Source: Fusarium oxysporum f. sp. lycopersici 4287 (taxonomy: Eukaryota > Ascomycota > Sordariomycetes > Hypocreales > Nectriaceae). Taken from it: a stretch of DNA of 64,000 nucleotides. Made by a program: the position numbers and the translations under genes. The notes beneath the pieces are model-generated. The model did not search any database. It saw nothing but the letters and a program-made list of their open reading frames with translations, and was not told where the DNA came from. Shown here one piece after another: positions 13,330 through 25,416 of the stretch (position 1 is the stretch's first letter; each line of letters begins with the position of its first letter). The stretch is taken from NCBI RefSeq assembly GCF_000149955.1, contig NC_030989.1, forward strand, positions 4,963,188 through 5,027,187, written 5' to 3'.

Positions 13330-14310
13330 TTACTCACTGGTGGAGGGGTTCTATATGGCACCATCGGAGATCCTGTTGAACAGAGAAACGATATTTACAT
13401 CCAATCTTTGGCAAGCACCTATGCAATGACTTGGAATGAATCATAGGCTTACGGTAGCCTTCATACCCTAAGTAGATGGATAAACGGAACGAATAAACCA
13501 AGTTGTGAAATGATACCTAGGGTATTACATCAAGTATGAACAGAATGATTGGGCTGAGAAGCTACCAGCCGCCTAATTCGCCTACAATACCGTATAACGA
13601 AAGTCTTAAGCTTGCGTTAGTATACGCCAGCTTCGGATTCACCACGGATGCATGCCACGATGCATGAGAAATAGATATAGTCAACCCTGCAACAATCATC
13701 AAGGGCGATGATTTGAAGGATTTGCATGTAGAAGTGAAGATAAAACTCAAATTTGTTAGAAAGGCATGGAAAACCACCATAACCCAAAACGGTTGAGGGA
13801 CCAATGTTTTCGGAGGGAGACGTTATCTACCTGGCCAACACAAGTCAATATCGAAACGAAAAGATCAAGCAAAAATGTCGACTACAAATTCATCAGCCCC
13901 TGACAAGTTCTACAGAGAATCTCAGAAAACAACTACGAACTGGACTGACCACCGGAGATCAAGGTCCATCTGATCTTTTACTTCTTATTCCTCAAATCAG
14001 CAGTCAACATATTACAAGTCAATATCGGCAACAAACCAGAAGGAATCGACGGACCAGAAATCTAAGAAGCGGAAGCAATCAGAGAAACACGAGTCGAAGA
14101 CGGCAAGCGAGAATACTTGGTCAAACGGAAAACTACCGAGGACACGAAAACACGTGGGAACTGCTAAAACACCTGATCCATGCCCAACGATTCCAGGCGA
14201 ACCTTTACCAACGCGATTTCAACGCGACGGAATCAAGAATAGTGGACCAGTCAATCACATATGCAGCACCCGCGGAACGAGCATCCACCACCGCCTCAGA
14301 CTCCTGACGC
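13330..14310 (+). mobile_element. relic of a second Ty3/gypsy element (integrase and downstream)
   Basis: Decayed integrase can be read across frames. A segment around 13345-13440 sits where the DRG...F.S.FW motif is expected. At 13470-13580 comes the stretch around the catalytic Glu (GWTERIN-like, then a YLGYYIKYEQNDW segment). After it, a frame starting at 13804 reads EGDVIYLANTSQYR, the equivalent of the post-integrase segment near 10740 of the full element. Base composition is near normal, so this copy has suffered less RIP than the 4359-12318 element. The 5' half is absent. Confidence 0.65.
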
Positions 14311-14757
14311 TCACTCTCTTCCAGTTCATCAATAGATTGAAAACCCTTTTCCAACATTTCTTGCCGTCTTGTTTCAATATGACGCTTTTGGCGGCGAAGC
14401 CGTATTAAACGGGACAAACGCTCATTTAACCGGCGCTGAAGGTCTAGCAACTCCTCTTCAGTAGCCTCCTCTGCAGCTTCAATACGCTTCTTCGCCTGTA
14501 CCAAGCAATCCGCTACACGTCACGTCAGCAAAAGAAACAACCAAGGACAATACCAATGACACACCTTCTGTCAGAGAAATCCCCTTCCCGTCACAAGGAC
14601 GATCCTGACGAGTATACTCTTCGCAAACATCATTCCCCGGTTTCATCATACATTGCAGGTGGTGAGAACAACAGTAGGAGTAAGGCATAATTTGGAAACT
14701 TTCGGAATTGATGAGATCAACTCTAGCAGAACGGCTACAAGCAGACGCTGAGGACAT
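14205..14757 (-). CDS. antisense ORF in the 3' part of the second gypsy relic (frame-broken)
   Basis: Two overlapping minus-strand frames follow one another. One starts at the ATG at 14757 (MSSASACSRSARVDLIN...), and the other covers 14205-14504 with a strongly helical, Glu/Arg-rich sequence (ERLSRLIRLRRQKRHIETRR...). From general knowledge, fungal gypsy elements often carry an antisense ORF between pol and the 3' LTR that starts with such a Ser-rich end and continues as a coiled coil. Here the two halves are in different frames, so the ORF is interrupted by a frameshift or an unrecognised intron. No function is known to me. Confidence 0.5.
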
Positions 14758-14849
14758 GATTAGACAAGATACATCGCGACTATTGTAAGTTCAAGCTGGC
14801 AGACTCACCAGGATAAGGCTAGAAGTTGGGTTATGCAGGTCTTGAGGAC

Positions 14850-15290
14850 AAGACTAAACGGAGGGAAGAGAGGGCTGCCGTAATATTGGCGCCACTACCA
14901 CCCCCACTCCTCTCGATTAGCCGGATATCATAGCACGCAGACCGCTGGCAAAGGTCTGGAAATGTCTCATCGGCGGACGAGGTCACTCCTTCAGATGCAG
15001 CCAACGGACGGACAACGAAGACGTGGACCCTTTACCAGATTCGTGGTTAAGAAGCGGCCGCTGCGGTCATACCGAATTTGGTAACCCCGCTTTCGGCAGG
15101 CTTGTTCGGCAGTACAGCTGATTGGTATGTATTACCCCCTACCTGTACTCCGTACTTCCTACTGTTTTTGTATCGGATTCGGGGGAATTCAATTTTAAGA
15201 ACCGAGGCGACTAGGCAAATAAGATCGGCTGCATGCAACAACAACCGTGCCACTATGGCGGAAACCAACTAATGGAGAATTACAGCTAAT
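14850..15290 (+). repeat. polypurine tract and candidate 3' LTR of the second gypsy relic
   Basis: A purine run (GGAGGGAAGAGAGGG) ends at 14874 and is followed by TGCCGTAATATTGG from 14876. It comes in the same sequence context (CAGGTCTTGAGGACAAGAC) that precedes the LTR of the full element (ACAGGTCTTAAGGGCAAGAC). The right end of the LTR cannot be fixed because no partner LTR is present. The boundary given is a guess based on the 410-bp LTR of the related element. Confidence 0.4.
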
Positions 15291-15555
15291 TACACAGCTT
15301 CACAAGCATGGGGGCCACGAGAGCGCGGTTGACATCTTCCGACCGAGCTCGGGTAGATGTAGCTTCATGTAAGTCAATGACACCTTTAGGCCCGGCCCTT
15401 GTGTCCTCCATATCAGCGATACTAAACACGTGAACTGAGCTGTCAGGGAGTCCGTAAAACTATAAAGGAATCCGCCCGCTGGCCTCCGTGATTTTGACAC
15501 GTCACTCTTCCCAGGGCTTTACTGCTGCGTCGACCGGAATCATCAACTGACTGCA

Positions 15556-16260
15556 ATGGCTCCGCTTCAATTTGGTACTCTTGTCTTCGACTACCAAGCC
15601 ATAGATGTGTTTGGCCCAACAGACCTTCTCCATTCTGCAAGCAAATCTTACATGCAGGCAACTGCTTCTATTCGTAAGGTTGAGGAAGACACAATTATTC
15701 GGGCGCCAGAATTTGTTTTTCATCACATAGGTGTCACCCTTGACCCCGTCTCACTTGAGTCCAGCTCCATAAGCATTCTTCCCACAACCACTGTGGACCA
15801 GTGTCCTGAGCTAGACATCCTGCTGCTCGGGGGTCCCAATTCCGAGATTGACCTTCGCCCCAAGCTTCGAGACTTGGTGCGGCGCCACGTCGCGGCGGGG
15901 AAACGGCTTTTCACCACTTGCACCGGAGCTGCCGTGGCCGCCTCGACAGGTGTCCTGGATGGCAAAACAGCAACTGTCAACCACGCGACTATTCCCTTGA
16001 TGAAGAAAATGTACCCTCGTGTCAGCTGGACAGACGAGAAGAAATGGATCATAGATGGAAATATATGGACTGCAGGTGGCGCAGTTGCGGGTATGGACAT
16101 GTTCTCGCACTGGCTAAAAGAATCCTTTGGGTTCGATGTGCTCGTCCAAGGAGCCTATCTGCTTGACTACGAGCCGAGGAATGTCGATGGCGTTCTCGAC
16201 GTCATTCCCAAGCGATACGACGAGAACGGCAAGCAGATATGTACGCATGTGTTCACTTGA
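15556..16260 (+). CDS. DJ-1/PfpI (class I glutamine amidotransferase-like) family protein
   Basis: A single-exon gene of 234 residues, starting at the ATG in TGCAATGGCT and ending TGA. The N-terminus GTLVFDYQAIDVFGP is the first strand and loop typical of DJ-1/PfpI proteins. LDILLLGGP gives the next core strand. FTTCTGAAVAAS at residues 119-130 is the nucleophile elbow with Cys122. WTAGGAVAGMDMFSHWL supplies the late helix. Members include isonitrile hydratases, glyoxalase III-type enzymes and chaperones, and the fungal ThiJ/PfpI-like group is mostly uncharacterised. The length is normal for the family and no damage is seen. It lies between retrotransposon remains and the broken sugar transporter. 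Confidence 0.88.
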   Translation: MAPLQFGTLVFDYQAIDVFGPTDLLHSASKSYMQATASIRKVEEDTIIRAPEFVFHHIGVTLDPVSLESSSISILPTTTVDQCPELDILLLGGPNSEIDLRPKLRDLVRRHVAAGKRLFTTCTGAAVAASTGVLDGKTATVNHATIPLMKKMYPRVSWTDEKKWIIDGNIWTAGGAVAGMDMFSHWLKESFGFDVLVQGAYLLDYEPRNVDGVLDVIPKRYDENGKQICTHVFT

Positions 16261-16593
16261 CGTCATTGATGACAAACGAGCGACTAGCTCAAACATTTAT
16301 GGGATCACCAAAGTGAACATGGACAGGGTTACTTTATTTATAGCTTAGGAGTAGAAGAAAATCCAGATGATAGCGGCAATACACGTATATAAATTCTTGA
16401 GACCAATAAGTGAACATAGAAATCTCAGGCAGTAAGAAGAGTGCCCTTTTCTACTAGATAAGAACTATGATGCTTGGCGTCTAACGACTGTCCCTCTTCC
16501 AAAGCAAGAATGAATGTAATCAACCCAGGTTTTAAGCAACATGACCTAAGATTTCCATAGCTGTCTTATGTGTCAACATCAACGCCCATCAGA

Positions 16594-18386
16594 TTAGGCG
16601 GTCTCAGAAGTCTTGCTCTCATGGTGTGAAGCGCTTAGATCCCTGCCAACCATGTCCTTCTCTCCAGCCTGACCATTCTGAATCTGCACCATTGTAGCAG
16701 AGGGCTTCCACTTGGTAGACTTGCTGGCGACAGAAACCTCCTCATACAAGAGGTCAACTTCCTCAAGCGACAGACCCTTTGTCTCATAAATGAAGAAGTA
16801 AACAAAGGCAATACAGAGGAAGCAGGCTCCAAACCAGACAAAAAAGATTTTTGACTGCAGGTTGGCATAACCATCGCCAAAGTTAACAAGGTAAGGTGTT
16901 GAGTAAGCAATTGCAAAGTTAAAGAGCCAGTTGGTTGCAACAGACATGCTGATACCCTTGGCGCGGGCCTTCAGGGGGAAGATCTCGCCGTTAACAACCC
17001 AAGCCAATGGTCCCCAGGTGGAGGCGAAAAAGAAGATGTAGATACAAACGAAAGTAATGGCAGCCTTTTGACCACTGAGGTTCTTGACGAAGATCTGGCC
17101 AGTCTCAGAGTCCTGTCCAGTTGAGAGCGTTCCGCAGACAGCAACAATAAGCTGAGAAACACACATGCCGACTCCTCCCCACAGAAGAAGAGGTCGACGG
17201 CCCCAACGATCGATAGCATACATGCCAGGAATGGTTGAGGCAACGTTGATAGCTGAGGTAATCATAGAGATAACGAAACCGTTAGAGATGCCAGAGTTCT
17301 GGAAGTACTTGGTGCCATACTGAGTCTTGTTAGTTATAGGGTTTCCTCAGATGTTAAGATAATGACTTACGTAGAAGACAAAATTTACACCACTTAGCTG
17401 CTGGAGAGCCTGGATCGCCATGCCGGTGAACTGCCGTTTCAGCAGAGGGGGACAGAAGCAGTCGATGTACGATGCTTGACCAAGGCTCTTCTCATACTCG
17501 TGACTAGCTTGGATCTCGACCAACTCTGCTTGAACGGCAGGGTGGTCAGAAGGAAGACGACGGATCTTTCCAAGGGAGCAAGCAGCCTTCTCTGGCTGGT
17601 TCTTCTTAATAAGGAAACGGGGGGTTTCAGGAAGAATAAGCATCCCGATAAAGAGGATAAGCAACCAAGCGAATTAGACGGCAACAGGTATACGATAAGA
17701 GCCTGTATTATTCCTTGTGCTTATAGCATTATTAACGACGGCCGCCAGGAGGAGGCCGATTATAATAGCCTACTGGTAAGCACTAACGATAGCGCCTCGA
17801 ATCTACTTAGAAGCAGTCTCGGATTAGTAAAGGGGGACTAGTAAAAAGCTGTCAGTGTTTAGAGGTAAATATAGGGATAAAACAAGGCTTACTTATAGCA
17901 GAAATAAGGCTAACTCTAAAACCAGCAAAGAATCTGCCGGCAATAAACATAGGAATAGCAGTTATAATAGTCTAGAGAATAACTCTAAGGTTAAATACCT
18001 AGCAAGTAATTATAAGATCAGGTCAATGACTGAGATAATCGGAAAATAGAGCCGTACTGAGAGCGCCGAAAAAGGTACTGGCCAAGAGAATAGAGACGAT
18101 AGTTAACTCTTGACCGGTGGTGATATTCGGCTTGCCATCGGAGTCAACAAAGCCGGTGCTGAAAAGGCGCTGCCAGTAGGGCATGGCGAGAATACCCGAG
18201 ATGGTTCTAGTATCTACAGTCAAAGTTAACCTCCGTGCTGTAAGTAGTTGCCTAGAGAAGTGGCATCGTACCATAGCCGAAAAGAACCCCCCCAAAAGCC
18301 ACAAAGAAACCCATGGCAATAGCTGGCCATGTCTTCCCTGCTTCGCCCTCTGGGCGCGACAGAGAGGCTCTGCGAAAGAAACCCAT
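16594..18386 (-). pseudogene. MFS sugar (hexose-type) transporter, inactivated in its centre
   Basis: Exons run 18386-18272, 18213 to 17371 and 17319-16594, with GT-AG introns 18214-18271 and 17320-17370. The start is MGFFRRASLSRPEGEAG, then GGVLFGYDTRTISG (normally DTGT). The 3' part has the family marks PETPRF, QQLSGVNFVFYYGT, DRWGRRPLL and ETKGLSLEEVDLLYEE. Between about 17655 and 18056 the reading frame is peppered with TGA, TAG and TAA codons, yet family residues such as AIPMFIAGRFFAGF remain legible. The flanking coding parts have no stops. The damage looks like C-to-T/G-to-A mutation limited to about 400 bp. Restored, the protein would be a 12-helix proton-sugar symporter of about 530 residues. 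Confidence 0.85.
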
Positions 18387-18790
18387 GATAGTTGGAATGA
18401 AAAGGCGACGAGTAGAATATAAAATACAGATTCTGATGATGAGAGAAGGATAATGAGGCTCAAGATGTAGAAAGACGCGGATGAGTGTCTTGGATTGTTC
18501 CGGATTGGAGACATGCTTGCTTCTTATACAAAACCTGGGGAAACTTCTTGGCGGAAAAGGGCCGAGTGTTGGCCATGGATTGCACTTACTTTTGAGACTA
18601 AGAGTATCTTTTTCATCAAAGCTTTGCCCAACCTAGCTTCTTAGTACGGGGCAAACGATACCCCAGATGGGGAAGCCAGTCATACGTGGGGTTCGAGACC
18701 GGTGAAGGGTCATCATAGGCCAAGCCCTAAAGGCCTATCCCTGGTCCAATGGGGACAGTCAAGGTATGGGGGAATCTTGGGGAAAGAAGA
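18387..18790 (-). promoter_or_regulatory. promoter of the sugar-transporter gene with CreA-type motifs
   Basis: Three matches to the carbon-repressor CreA consensus SYGGRG (either strand) lie within about 160 bp: CTGGGG at 18535-18540, CCCCAG at 18661-18666 and GTGGGG at 18686-18691. Such sites are common by chance. The clustering upstream of a sugar transporter makes carbon-catabolite control plausible but unproven. Confidence 0.35.
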
Positions 18791-19590
18791 GGACCCAGCG
18801 AGGTCTGGCGCTAGAAAGCTTGGTTCATGAAGAGGTGGGAGTGGAGAAGGACACGGTGGTCTCCCGGTAGGGGTTCCTTATTATTCACCTGCTGGTATTG
18901 AAAGGGTGAATAGAAAGGGCTGAGAATTAATAACAAGAATACTCGAGAGAATTATTTCGCAATACCATCCTTTGGCACTTGCTCAGCAACTATTACAATA
19001 TAAAATGGGCTTAGTGAAGCAGACAACTATCTCAAGTATAAGACAAGGTGTACCTGACCCAAAGGATGTCTTGAGATAACGCTCTTAGAAGCATCACTAT
19101 GTGTCCCTCAGGGAAAGTAAATCTGGAGACGGGGTATTTGGAGCAGCGCGATGGCACAATTTCACCCACACCTTCGACGTGACTGAACCCATCCTTGTGG
19201 CGGAAAGCTATATTGGGTTGAACTTTAATTCGTTCAATGGAGATAGTCGATCAGGATCTAGACCTCGGAATGACCATAAGTTGTCACCAAGCACGTCCCT
19301 AACTTGCTCCGCCTCCTCGAAATACCAGATAAGCCGTTGGCTTTTCGGAAGTGCTTCTTTGGGTAGCTCCGATAAATGCCAGCATCGTGATTGGTCATCT
19401 TTTCGAAGAGCGGTTTGTCTATCATCATAGGTATGAAAGCTAAGTACATTCTAGGTCAGGTTTGCCTGGCTTGATCATCACCGTGTCTCGACTGTTGCGC
19501 CGGTAGATTGGTCAAAGGACATCATCTAATTAATGCAGTTCTTCCTGGTGTATAACTGTTAATTCTCGGCCACTAGGTTTTTAAAATCTC
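18791..19590. other. intergenic region, no gene recognised
   Basis: Only short open frames are present. A 63-codon minus frame at 19258-19449 and a plus frame at 19101-19430 overlap each other and show no family motif. They may be remnants of an older gene, but I cannot support a call. Confidence 0.4.
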
Positions 19591-20070
19591 GAAGTATTAA
19601 ACCAAAGTTATTATCTCCTAAGAGCTTACAACCTTATTTTTATAGAAATTCTTTTTAAGAGAAGACTTATATTTATAATAAGCTATTTATAATAACTTAT
19701 AATATAACTTAAATTTAATTATAGACTTATAATTAGGTTTTCATTATCTTTTTAAATATTATATTTTATTTAATAATCATAGTTTTTATAAAATTGTATT
19801 TAAAACTATTAGATATAACTTAGGCAATAATATTAACTCTTTCTTCTAAGTAATAATAATAATATTTATAATACCACCCTTCTTTTTAACTTGTATACCT
19901 GACCTAGCTTTAAGTAAAGTAATATAAAATAATATAAGATTTATTAATAGCAAAAATATATTAGTGAAAATGTTAAGTTTTACTTACCTTATATTTACTC
20001 ATTAATCTAAGACAAGTAGATATTAAATATAAACTCTTTATATATTAACGTACAAAATAGCTCTACTAGT
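19591..20070. repeat. AT-rich RIP-like block
   Basis: About 480 bp of very AT-rich, stop-filled sequence with abrupt borders to normal composition, like the decayed transposon blocks at 2500 and 36100. I could not align it to either pogo copy. It is probably a transposon remnant. Confidence 0.5.
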
Positions 20071-21310
20071 AGCGGAAATTCCCGATCTGGAGGTCCGCAT
20101 TAGCTCGGACTTTCAATTTCATATTGCTCAGATGACTAGCACGCTCCTATGGTGTCGTCAGGAGGCGAAATTAGAAACACAGAAGACTTGGAAAGCTAAT
20201 TCAAAAGAGCTGATTCAATTGAACGTCTAATTATGCCATAGGAAGGCCCCACAATCATTGAAATGCCTTGGTCGAAGCTTCTGATGATTCATAAGTAACA
20301 GTCTTCTTCTGGCAAAATGAAAAGCCTTGAGGCAATCCGGCTTAGTGGGCTAATAAAAATACGGGAATTCTCTCTCCGCCGGGAGGACCGGCGATTGTAT
20401 ACGAACGCTGAACTGCGCTTTGTGTTAGAGAACTAAGTGCCGACCTATATGAGCGCGGAGTGTTCGTTTTGGGTTAGTCTGGAGGCAAGGTCAAAATGTA
20501 AGATTAGAGGTACACTTCGGAGGCTGTAACATGTTACAACACCGCTATCCTTAATTAGTCTGACCCGTGTTCTCATTGATGAGGAGTGCGTCTCGATGCA
20601 GCGATGGAGTGTGAGTAGTTGAATAGGAAAAAATAGCGCATTAGTAAAGCCTAAATAAGGGTTGAGATAGACGAGGGCTAATCGTCTGGGGCATTCCAAC
20701 CTCGCTTCAATGGAGTCGTACCATGCAAAGACTCGAGGCGCTCTTCTCGCTACCCAATACCGCCTAACAATGTCTACCATATTGCCGGCTAGTTTGAATA
20801 TCATCATGACATAGTGCGCCGGTAAGGATACTGGGTAAACAGGAGCTCTTTGAAGCAAACCTTTTATGCATGTTTGTTGAGTGGAGATGAGGTCTTGTAG
20901 TGGAACCACTTATAATATGATGGTCGTTGCCTCGGCAGGCAGATGAAGGATAAAACTTATCGCGCTTTACCTTACTGACCAATGGCTGTAGGACGGTGTT
21001 GTTCCGAGCCCCCAGCTTCACAGGTGCCCATGTCTCCCCGTCAGGACTGCGCATACAAAGTGGATCCCCGTCTACGTTGGAACCGTCCCCTTTCCAATGT
21101 AAACATACTGGTAGTTACTGTGAACTACGCGAGCAGGCCTGTGATGCTGTTTTATAAGTAACATTCTGGCAGATTTTGGTCTCGAACTGGATTGATATGA
21201 TGGATGGAGAGAAAGGAACGACAGTTTCAAGTGGAGATTAAAAGGTTATCCTTATTGGTCGGTAGGCCAATAACAATTCCAAGTAATGTCTGATCTTAGT
21301 TTGCCCTTCA
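20071..21310. other. intergenic region, unrecognised open frames
   Basis: A 154-codon minus frame (20445-20909) overlaps a 96-codon minus frame (20764-21054). Neither shows a signal peptide, domain or motif I recognise. They may be chance frames. Confidence 0.35.
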
Positions 21311-21553
21311 TCATCGCTTAGTGCTAAATGTGCAGATTTTGGTGGTGCTCTTAGGCGGATAGTTAAATTTCACAAGATGACCGTCTTCTGAACCCACTGC
21401 CCACTGCCACTGTTGTTTACCTGTGGTTTCATGTGAAATACGATCATAACACGAAACTTCAACCTGTTCGGCTGTGTAATTCAGTCCCCCCTTAAGGATC
21501 AAGTGTTCGCCGGATGGTTTGATGGTGAGTTGTAGCCGCTTGATCTTTGACAA

Positions 21554-23027
21554 TTAGATCACGGCAAAGGTCGTACCCCCAATAATACCAGCTAACATGA
21601 GGCAGGTTATGATACCAGCGCCAACTTTATCCTTTGCTGTAATATCTGCATACTGTGGCTTTGTAATATCGACGTTAGTATTAGTTTTTCCCCCACTGGG
21701 ATTGCCTTTCGAACTTCCTCCGGTCTTCGTAGTTACCGGTACGCTCGCTTTCTTAACCAAAGTATACATGATGCTTTGTAGGGCGTTCATCTGCGAGCCG
21801 ACACCGATCAGGTTGTCAAAAGTACCAGACAACCACGAAAAGCCGCAAGCTGTGCCAGCCACGCCTGCAAACCCTATGTCCGGCGATCCTATACAAGAAG
21901 CGGCAGCCTTTTCTGCACTTGCTTGTAAAATCTTCGAAATAGTATCGGAAGTATAGGGAGCAACCTGTAACGTAGCAGCCATCCAGCGGGCAAGATATCC
22001 TTTGAAAGTCTGCTGATCGTTATCACATTGCTTGCTCGCCTCGCAGAATTGCTCATAAAGAACATTGTTCCTCACAAACTTATTCTTTGCATCATCTAGC
22101 AGACCATCTACATGGGTTTTCCACAAGTGACTCTCAGTTATATTATACATAACTGCGGCCCCATAGAGGTAGATACCAGTATTATAGGACCATTGATTCG
22201 AGTCAGTAGAGCTAGGGCATTTACCGACAAAATGAACTCCATCCAGTACTTGATAACGCTTTGTGATTAGGCCAGTCTCGGTTTCCCAATCCCAGACCTT
22301 TTTAGCCCAATCGGCATAGGTTTGGTTGCCAGTATAGCGAGCAAGGCGCGCAGCGATATTGAAGAAGCATCCGTTCGAGATCGAATTTTTATAGTCAAAT
22401 CCTCGATTCCAGGTAAAGATCTGCCAGCGCAAGCCACCATTACAGTGTTTCGTATCCCAACGACTGACATATTCATTAAAAACGGCTTGCACAAGCGCAA
22501 TCCACTGCGGCTGGGATGCTGGAGGGTCGGGATACTTATGCTCAGCTGCAGACATAGCAGCCATAGCCCAGAATCCTTGATCATCGTTTCCTTCGGTCAT
22601 GGTTTGGTTATCAGGCATGTAATCGTTATCGTCGCCTATTTGATGAAGCATGGCTTGCGTTGTAATCTCATTATAACTCTCATCGCCTGTAAGCCACCAA
22701 TAATCTATCAAGGTGCCAAACATAGCACCTGCCACCCACCCTTTTCTATGTCAGCTATGATACTTATCGGATCCTGGCTCACTTACAGGAATATGGATCG
22801 GGTAGATTTCCTGGTGTATCACCTGTATGGTTACCAGTATAATATTTCACTAAGCCATAAGCAACAACGCTGGCAGCTTCTTGAACGGATTCTAAGACGT
22901 GATTAATTTTATAGCAGTAGCTTCTTCAAATGGACTTACTATCATTGTCCCACATCACGTTGATAGCTTGAGCCGCAGTCACCAAGACCATGGTCGTAGT
23001 GATCATCATAAGGCTTGACTTCTTCAT
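21554..23027 (-). CDS. GH76 mannan endo-1,6-alpha-mannosidase (DCW1/DFG5 type), GPI-anchored
   Basis: Three exons: 22940-23027, 22787-22891 and 21554-22740, with introns of 48 and 46 bp. The second intron must end at AAAAG (22741) to give the conserved WWVAGAMFG. The product is 459 residues. It starts with a signal peptide (MKKSSLMMITTTMVLVTAAQA). It then has the GH76 marks KYYTGN, TPGNLPDPY, LIDYWWLTGD, the catalytic TEGNDDQGFW Asp pair near residue 117, RWQIFTWN and KNSISNGCFFNIAARLARYTGN. A Ser/Thr/Lys/Gly-rich stalk and a hydrophobic tail (IITCLMLAGIIGGTTFAVI) fit a GPI-anchor signal. The family acts at the cell surface, probably transferring GPI-glycoproteins to wall glucan via the alpha-1,6-mannose of the anchor. 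It looks intact. Confidence 0.93.
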
Positions 23028-25416
23028 TTTGCTTCGTTTAATAGATTCCCGATGTAGTAAAATAAAATCTGGCGAAGAACTGAAGGAAGAGACGTATAAT
23101 GCCGAAAGACAGAATTTTCGTTGCAGGCTCGCTTATCGAGCGGAGTGGTAAAACCAAATGCTGGCATTTAATCAGACAACTCTAGAAATGGCGATACTGA
23201 AGGTAAATATAACTCTATTGGCAGGTAAGGGGGGCTCTGCTAAATGCGAAGACCTATATGGTGCGCATGATAAGGGGATGCTGCGGCAACAGGGCACAGT
23301 ATACTAAACCCGGGTAGTTTTAGGCTCCGTTTCAGGTGTTAAAGAGTGGCGAAGCAAATAAATACGAGCCCGGCAGATGCGCAACTAGAGATATTTCATG
23401 GTACGGAAATTAAACATAAAATAAAATTACATAAAATACCCACCATGCACAGTACCATACCAGGCTTTGGTTTCATAAAATTGAGATCTGCCGTGCATTT
23501 GTCATGGGTAGTTTATAAGGTAGAGGAGTTGACCCGAGTCAGAGCTCGCTGGACTAAGTCGGATTTGCTCCGCTCAAGATACCTCGGCGGCCTGGGACAG
23601 AGCCAGATTTAATACGATGGAGGCATTGTGAGAAGGCGTAGCAGGCACCAAATGGAGCGTGTGGTTGCTAGCCTTAACTCTTTGCCTCCAGCAGGACTGA
23701 CAACCAAAGGGGGACTTGTGAGGTTTTACATCTTTCGTATAACGATGCACAGCCTTGTGAGTGGGGTGATGCTCGGAAAAACGAACAAATTGTTGACCTG
23801 CGTTGAGGTAGAGGCGGACCAACCACGGGGAAACGGAATGGAACAATGTTCGTTGAAAAAGAAAAGAGGCCTTTGATCATTAATAGACCAAAGAAAGCCA
23901 CAACTGCATGGTTGAACTCTAGCCCGAGGCAAGGATTTGGGTATCATGGATTCGAAGGGTGCTATGGGGAGCGACGACGAGTGAGTGATGATGTGTTCTC
24001 TGACTCTCGCAGGAGCGGCACTATTCTCAATATGGAATAGTGATTCCAACCCAAGTTTGAATAACACACACAAAATGCGTATAAGCTTCTATTGGATAAA
24101 CTTGAGGTCGTTGACCCCCAGCCACGTTCGCCAAACCAGACGCCGCAACTTGTATATTCCCCTCCTTGATTTCAACACACCGAAGTTCCTTTCAGATAAG
24201 AAGAGAAGAGCGAGTGTGTTTTTAGCGATATTTATAGTTAATAAACTGGGTCGCCGTAGCATAATAATGATATCTATTATAATCTAATTCTTTTTATTCC
24301 TTACTATTACCCTCTTTCTTTGCTACTGAGATAATATTCTATGCAAATGAAGTCTAGCTTAGGCGTTTATTGTCTTCGTCTTTCTTTATTATGGCGCTTT
24401 CGGCCCGGTCTGCTTAGAATTCCTTAGAGGCCATAGCAGACTCCAGACTCACTCGGGGGAGTTAGGACCAGAGGATGTGAATGTGAAAGTCCATGCACGG
24501 GAATCCTCCTGACGCAAGAGCCGCTTCGAAGTGCCGACTTCTCGATTCTATCGGTCCTTATCTTAATCCCGAAAGGCGAGCCTAGCCCAATAAAAAGAAC
24601 CAGGTAATTAGTGCGGAGACCATTACTAACAGCCTTTGCCCACCCCGTCGAGGCCGAACCGGGCAGTCCAGCTTGTCCCTGGGGTAAGGGCCAAGTGTAC
24701 TAAGCTTTCGACGACTATAAACCTAGGAGCTGAAGATCCAGCGATCCCTTTACTGAGACAGCTGCTAGAATTTAGAGATATACTGGCTGGAATTACCATG
24801 TGCCCATTATCACTTATACTGTCAAAGCTCGACCTAAATGGAAAGTGTCTTGGAAGCGGTGAACAAGGACGCTTGATATGGACCTCCGCATATGCACCTC
24901 AAGATTCTATCGGTACTAATTTCAATCCCGAAAGGGGAGTACATCGGCTCCATAAGGAGAATACAGTGCATAGGTTAGGTACAGCGGGATGCAAACAGGA
25001 TTCGCAGGTGTGCGGGTAGGACTGATGCTCAGAAGCTAGTCAGGGGCAGCTTGTCAGGTTCTCAATACTTATATTACACCTAAATCAGGTGAATAACCTA
25101 GTATTGGGTACCTAAGTAAAGCTAAGCTATTAACTAGAGAAGCTGGGGCCTATCAACGCGACTGGGACACCTGCGAATACTTTTTACATCCCACCGTGTA
25201 TACGGAATGTGCCTCTGAGTGTCTGTCGGTGTTGGTCTTGTTCCGAAACGCGAGTTCCCGTAATTAGTGTTAGGTGCAAAAGTAAATATGCCTCTTAAAT
25301 ATACCCATTCAAACTATGCAGGACATGCTCAAAGAATAAAACCTTTACAAACTTGTTTGACTCCTACCATCGACAAACTACTTCTAAATCTCTATCTTTC
25401 ACACAAACCAATCATC
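23028..25416. other. long intergenic region without a recognised gene
   Basis: About 2.4 kb of near-normal composition. Many short frames on both strands overlap and none has a family motif. It contains one imperfect direct repeat (listed separately) and some RIP-free sequence that may be an old repeat. The right end carries the promoter and 5' UTR of the CocE-type gene. Confidence 0.4.
24543..24939 (+). repeat. pair of imperfect 37-bp direct repeats
   Basis: 24543-24580 and 24903-24939 share CGATTCTATCGG or AGATTCTATCGG, then an AATCCCGAAAGG(C/G)GAG end, with a few differences between. They are about 360 bp apart. The origin is not known. Confidence 0.5.

Noticed and set aside
15723..16100. 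Minus-strand frames opposite the DJ-1/PfpI gene
   Set aside because: Shadow frames of a well-supported gene, without motifs of their own.
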